NCBI GenBank assembly: GCA_002224055.1
Contig: AZLU01000325.1
Coordinates: 1 to 34,533, forward strand
Direction of reading: 5' to 3'
Length of the DNA: 34,533 nucleotides
Source of the DNA: Pezizomycotina sp. ARF18
Lineage: Eukaryota > Ascomycota
Of this stretch, positions 29,690 through 34,533 are shown in pieces. Below the pieces are notes generated by a model. That model saw nothing but the letters and a program-made list of their open reading frames with translations. It was not told the DNA's origin and ran no database searches. The stretch's first letter is position 1; each line of letters begins with the position of its first letter. The position numbers were made by a program, and so were the translations under genes.

Positions 29690-32124
29690 TTACAGCTTCG
29701 CCATAAGGTTCGCGTTTGCGTCCAGAGGCGAAGACGTTGCCGTACATGTAGAGCGGTAGTGAGAATGCCAGACAAACGAGTGAATGGACCCAAGAGCGAT
29801 AAATACAGTCTTGGAACCGTCGGCGTCTAGCCACCTGTTGAAAACAGCGAAAGACGAAACCGTGGAACACGTCTGTAGATGTATTAGCACATGAAACGAA
29901 TGAAATGCGGCAGAGCTGATACTTACTCTTTGAAAAGTTGAGATTGACCAACGCCTCCCCTGCGTATTGACGAGAAGAGTCGAGACAGAAGGTAATCGAA
30001 GTTGTACTTCCAAGAGAACAGCCAAAGCTGATGATACCGAAAAAGCGTCGGAACGATCCACTTGTCGTGATCGTATGCTGACCAGCCAAATCTAAGAGGG
30101 GAATTAGTAGAGAACAAAGAAAGGGGGGTGTGCTAACCCTATTAATCCATAGCGGTAGTAATTGCAATGGGAATGGCCATTACAAGACGGAATTCCGGCT
30201 CATACACTCCATCATTACGCCGTGACATGAAACGGACAATAATGTCAGAGGCTTTTCCGGCAACAGCAGTTCCAAGGATTCCACCAATGAAGGGACTTAG
30301 GTAGACAAGACCAGTTCAAGTCGGCTGAAATTGTATGGCTTCGCCTGGTAAATGTGAGCAACGGTCGGAGAGGACGATGAGCCAGCCAATCGACAGAGAG
30401 TAGACAACAGTGGACAGAGGACTGCCGGGTAAGCGAACAGTACGAGTGGACGGCACATTGTCTTCAAAAACGAATCTTTGCGTAGACGCCGTTCCAGATC
30501 TTTAGCTGCTGGACAAAAGACTTTGGGGACCGTGGTGCTGCGGATGCTGAGGATCGTGCCCTGGGAGCTGAGCGAGCGTGCTAGGCCTCCACTCTGCTTT
30601 TTCACGTCTCCTGTGCCCGCGGCTCCTTAGATTTTTGATATCTCCGGCATCAATGATCGTGACCTCACTATCTTTCAATCCTTCGGAAAGGGTCCTCTTC
30701 CTCGGCACCGTCAACATTAGCGCGCTCTTTGTCCTTGGGGACTTCTCGTTGCTAACTGTTCTTGATCCGCAAAATGTGCGTGCTTCTCAGTTCCGTCGAT
30801 GCTCCTTCACTGATGATAATCTTCATCTGAGGGCTGTTCCGGCTCGGTTCGGTGAGGTCTTCTACTAAATGATGAGAGATTGCTTGGCCGTGACGGTGCA
30901 AAGATGACCGGGATTGCGACCTAGATGGGCCCGCGAATGCGCTCTGAGTTTAGAGAAGCGTGAGTGGCGATGTAGGACAAACTACTATTTCGTGTCATAT
31001 CGCTGATGCGGCGCATTAGGCTAGGTCGGGCCTTCGGGCGCGGGGTTCGGTCCCAGAACGTCTCCGCGCAAATAGGAATAGCAGAATGATATTGAAGCGA
31101 CAACAATTGTAACAATCCAGAATACCATCTCAGCCTTTGCTTGAATTATGACACCGCTAACAAGCGGAACCAAGTTCTTGCCGCCTAAAGCAGAAGCGTA
31201 TAAATTCCTACACGGTAAGCACGCTCATGAAGGAAAAACACTTCTGCAATAGTACCTCGGTAGTGTTCTGGACGCGAATTTTTCTTGCTGTTAGCATGAA
31301 TATTCCTCGGTTGTAATCTCGAGAAAGGGGCACTAAGGCTGTAATCACTTACTCGCATGGTGCACGCCAATGCCCATGATTATTCTGCCAGCTACGAGGC
31401 TTCCATACGACTGAGACGCAGCGCACCAGATGGAAGCTAACATAAACACTGCCGCACCACCAAGATAGACAGGCCGTTTTCCATACAGAATTGCTAAAGG
31501 ACTTGCGAACAAGCCCAATTCCGAGTCCCAGCATGTATACCGGTCGTAAGGGCGACATCGGGGACGGGACGTCAAGGTCTTGGCGACATCCGTTAAGCCT
31601 AGAAAAATTAGCAAATATTCTCCTCTATCTCTTTTTGTTGTCTTTTTTTTTTCCACTCTCAAAAGAGAGATATCGAGGGGAGAAATATATTTAGAGATTG
31701 AAGGTTTCGGAATTCAAGGTTCAAGCCTACCAGCAGCCAAAATTGGTGTTGTCCTCCTCCAACCATGGCATGCCAACCAATAGCTAAAAGGGCCATGTCT
31801 CGTCGCCATGCTGGCCAGTTCAGAGATCGTTCTTGGAATCATCCGGCTGCGGGTCCAGGATGATATTACCATCCGCGGTACGCTTCACCCGTCATCCTGA
31901 GCTTGTTTCTCATGGTGATCGGCTCGACGGCTTCCGACGGATGAGATGGCGACGGCGGCCGGTTCGGCTCGATTCCGAGCGGTTCCTGATGTGTTTTGTC
32001 TAAAATACGAACAGAGCCTTTCAAAATATAGGATAACTCCTTAGCACATTTTCTCTTTTTCTCATCCAAATTCGGGGCCGAATTCTCTTTTCTTACCTGG
32101 AACCTCGTCCGTTTTGGCTGCCAT
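29690..32124 (-). CDS. Major facilitator superfamily transporter, frameshifted
   Basis: A 12-helix secondary transporter of the plasma or vacuolar membrane; the substrate is unknown. The start at 32124 gives MAAKTDEVP, followed by an intron at 32000-32096. Then come DGNIILDPQPDD, LNWPAWRRDMALLAIGWHAM (first helix) and VGGGQTPILAAG (after one restored base). An intron at 31599-31730 leads to GLTDVAKT, the motif-A-like loop FASPLAILYGKRPVYLGGAA, VFMLASIWCAASQSYGSLVA and GRIIMGIGV. After another intron come AEVFFLHERAYRVGIYTLLL, GGKNLVPLVSGVIIQAKAEM and VFWIVTIVVASIS, then a charged central loop, KTMCRPLVLFAYPAVL, LVYLSPFIGGILGTAVAGKA, RRNDGVYEPEFRLVMA, FIALGSIHSF and AFSLPLYMYG. The end is ambiguous: the frame stopping at 29690 is used, but others run to 29584 or 29565. 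The ERA-R-G-YT and GGKNL blocks are typical of a fungal DHA1-like group. Confidence 0.86.
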
Positions 32125-32394
32125 ATACCGAGTCGTGATGTTCGTGCCATTGTTGGCTTTTCTTTTTTTTATTATTTTTTTGGGGGTGTTTACTGGGGAT
32201 CCTTGTTATGACGTCAAGGTGCATAAAAAACAGGCGAGGGAGAAAAGACCACTAATTCGGATCTGTGATACTCAAAGGGACCGTGGCGAACAAAATAACC
32301 CAGCAACAGAATGAAAGAAAAAACTATCTACTCGTACAACCAAAAGACCAAAGGATAACCCAAAGAACTGGATTCTTTCCTTTTCTTTTTGGCC

Positions 32395-32408
32395 GGGGGG
32401 GGGGGGGG
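32395..32408 (+). repeat. G14 homopolymer
   Basis: Fourteen consecutive G lie about 270 nt upstream of the MFS start (C14 on the gene strand). Confidence 0.9.
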
Positions 32409-33166
32409 TAGAGATGCAGGGACAAGTACCGGTGCAGGTGAAGACCTTGGGGTTAACTGCTTTCCTACCAACGGTGAGAGCGAGATAAAGAGATTAAAAG
32501 AGGAGGGGCAGGAAGGGAAGAAGGTAGGTAAGTGGGCAGGTATGGGTACGGCCTTTTCCTGGAGGGGATGGGAAAGATGAGAACGAGCGTCTTATATATA
32601 GCTGTCGATAATGGGTTTCGTTGTTCTTGTTCAATCTGCGAAAGTGTCTAGTGTCTGATGATGATGATTTTGTGGTGGTTTCAAATGTGAGGAGTTGGAA
32701 TGCTGATCGGAGGAGCAAAGGTGGAGTCGTTGACCGTGATAAGCGGTACGGGGAAAAGAAAAGCGCACGGAGCACGCGCCTTCGAAGGAGCTACTAGGAA
32801 GTGGCGAGATAACGGGTAACCGGGGGTTAGCCAGTGACATCTGAGAGATTGACCCTCGTGTCCACCCTCTAAAAAAAAAAAATGCATTAGTGGTAAGGAG
32901 TAGGGAATTTTATGGTAATCTCTTCTATCTCGTTAAGGCTGCCCTTCTCTTGAGAGGTCTTCTTCAGCTTGATCAGTGGGAAGCAGCTATCTTCCAACCG
33001 CTTTTGAACAGGCAAAAAGTCAGAATGAAATGGGGAGATTATAGGCGGAGGGAAAGGGGGAGAGAATGATTGTGGTAGGGACTTTGGTGAGTTATCGAGA
33101 CTGGTCCCTCAAATGGTGGATGACGATGATTTGCGAATGGAACGAGGCATCTCAGCAAGGAATACA

Positions 33167-33202
33167 TAATAATAATATAATAATAATAATAATATAATAT
33201 TT
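33167..33202 (+). repeat. AAT/ATA microsatellite
   Basis: Imperfect AAT/ATA repeat of about 36 nt in non-coding DNA. Confidence 0.85.
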
Positions 33203-33851
33203 CACGTTCCATCTCCAAAAAGCGTTCAAGTCAAGTTTCCCTACAATAATAAACTTCAGATTTGAATTTACAGCAGGAAATTTTTTTACAACCTTCTTTC
33301 CTTTTTTTTTTTTTTTCCTCTCCTTCACCTTTTCCACTTGATTCGTGAATTGGGGAGCAGAAGTGGGAAAACGCATTTTGGCTTTTTAGGATGGTTAGAG
33401 GGGGGATTATAGGGTAGTGTGCGGCAACATGAGGGTTCCAGAACGTAAAGAAAATTGGCTCGTGATCCGTATACGAAAAGTCAAACATCACTAGAACGCT
33501 CAATTCAAGAGACTGGTCATTGATGGCAAAGATATTCTGACCCTTCTCTTCGGAAGTTTAAGGCCTCTGGACGAGAGCCATCCATCACTGTTGATCCAAA
33601 CTCAATTGCTCCTCTTTCAGAAGGGAAAAAAAAAAAAAAGCATAATCTGCCATCTAGTAGTATAGAAATTCATCCACCAAAAGGGAATAATCCGTAATAG
33701 TTTGATTCAAGATCCCGAAGAGACGAGACAGCAGGACTCCACTGTAAGCTGATTCTGGAGAGGTATTTGTATATATGTCGCGTGTCAGACACAGAAAAAG
33801 CTTAGCTTGTTTCTCTTGCCTTTCTCTCTTACGCCGCTCCAGGCGCCAAGA

Positions 33852-33895
33852 AACGCCGTCAGTCTGTGAGCGAAACCGATGAACGCCGTCAGTCT
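33852..33895 (+). repeat. Short direct repeat AACGCCGTCAGTCT
   Basis: The 14-mer AACGCCGTCAGTCT occurs at 33852-33865 and 33882-33895, with start points 30 bp apart. It could be a small tandem duplication or paired binding sites. No gene is recognised next to it. Confidence 0.7.
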
Positions 33896-34128
33896 TTTCT
33901 CTAAAGAGAAAAGAAAATGAGTAAATGAATAAATTAAAAGCGCCCTCAGCGAGGAGATAAGCTTTTTCGTCCGTACTTTTGTTGATTCGTGATGCAAACT
34001 ATTTTTGCAGCAGTAAACCTGGCAATCCTTTGCATGATTTTTCTTGCGTTCTTTAAACGTCACGATACTGTCTCCAATAGAAAAGATCGCTGTTGGATAC
34101 TTTCACACCACTTTTCTTCTTTCTCTCT

Positions 34129-34533
34129 TATTGGCGCTGCGTTTTGTTCCATGATAAGTGCTGGAGGACTCTTTCTTTCCAGCAGTGGTTAAAGTCCCGA
34201 GGAGGAAGAAACTGCGGCATGCGTGGCTTTTCAAGAGGAATTTTAAAAGAGAGTCCCCAATCATAAGGCTGGATACTCTCTAATTCGGGAGATACTTGGT
34301 CCCACTTTCCGAGGAGGCCGCGCCAATGACACCAAGATGCATAAATTAGCGTGCTTTTTGGAGGGTTTTCGTATATTACCGCGACCAACCAACTGGTAGA
34401 GATCCGAGCTCGAGCCCGAGCCTTGAAATCTTCTATAATGATCGACAAGGAGTTCCATGGTGATCCGGAGAGGTAAAAAAGGAAAGAGGAAGAGGGTTTC
34501 CTTTACGCTCGCAAGGCTGGTTTCATCCATACT
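34129..34533 (-). CDS. Unrecognised reading frame at right edge
   Basis: On the minus strand two overlapping frames are open to the window edge. One frame (34128-34448) reads STLIYASWCHWRGLLGKWDQ, VSPELESIQPYDWGLSFKIP, LEKPRMPQFLPPRDFNHCW. The other (34261-34530) starts MDETSLASVKE and includes MELLVDHYRRFQGSGSSSD. Composition in the first frame looks protein-like, but I recognise no family and a frameshift may join the two. The gene would continue or begin beyond the window. Confidence 0.25.

Larger units (their letters stand above)
32125..34128. other. Intergenic region upstream of the MFS gene
   Basis: No gene is supported. The plus strand is purine-rich at 32385-32580, which is CT-rich on the MFS strand and fits its leader or promoter. 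Position 33020-33075 is also A/G-rich. Homopolymers and microsatellites are listed separately. All reading frames here overlap low-complexity tracts. Confidence 0.45.

Noticed and set aside
32494-32887. Minus-strand frames rich in S, F and P
   Set aside because: They translate the CT-rich leader of the MFS gene and show no conserved pattern.
1-34533. Repeat-induced point mutation as the cause of broken genes
   Set aside because: The breaks are indels, not C-to-T or G-to-A stop codons, and occur in single-copy genes.
1-34533. tRNA genes, rRNA and CRISPR arrays
   Set aside because: Scanning for B-box words such as GGTTCRANNCC on both strands gave only isolated partial matches inside coding regions. 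No regularly spaced repeat array was seen.

Overview
This window comes from a filamentous ascomycete (Pezizomycotina). The evidence is short introns (about 50-150 nt) with GTRNGT donors and CTAAC-like branch points, an AP-1 type bZIP factor with the Yap1 C-terminal cysteine domain, a fungal spore-type phospholipase D, a fungal GH1 enzyme with an N-terminal extension, and lineage-expanded families (HNH-type and REase-like proteins) of the kind abundant in Pezizomycetes. The placement within Pezizomycetes is a guess.

Almost every recognisable gene is broken by single-base indels. Wherever the family is known, the correct reading continues immediately in another frame, and the lost base usually lies in a run of two or three identical bases. 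Splice sites, catalytic residues and termini are otherwise intact. I read this as uncorrected long-read consensus error, not as a cluster of pseudogenes. Gene coordinates below therefore run across frameshifts.

Layout, left to right. 1-5361 (+): a left-truncated protein with a possible PD-(D/E)xK-like region, a possible phosphotransferase-like protein, and an HNH-type protein carrying an in-frame 18-nt repeat. 5362-8890: AT-rich and pyrimidine-rich intergenic DNA with a dispersed repeat and homopolymers. 8891-10933 (+): AP-1/Yap1 transcription factor. About 11971-12983 (+): methylthioadenosine phosphorylase. 13370-13879 (-): small F-box protein. 14544-17535 (-): phospholipase D with both HKD motifs. 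17536-21209: mostly unexplained, with a block open on both strands near 19.1-19.6 kb. 21210-22205 (+): mitochondrial 2-oxoglutarate/malate carrier. 24200-25411 (+): pyroglutamyl-peptidase I-like protein. 25846-28301 (-): secreted or vacuolar GH1 beta-glucosidase-like enzyme. About 29690-32124 (-): MFS transporter. 32125-34533: intergenic, with an unrecognised reading frame at the right edge.

The right-hand genes are ordinary housekeeping, metabolic and stress genes with no shared pathway; neighbouring genes do not form a functional cluster. The left 5.4 kb is the only accessory-looking part. I did not find a convincing new multi-gene system. The most useful leads are the left-end REase-like/HNH proteins, the short dispersed repeat at 2.9 and 6.5 kb, and the open bidirectional block at 19 kb.
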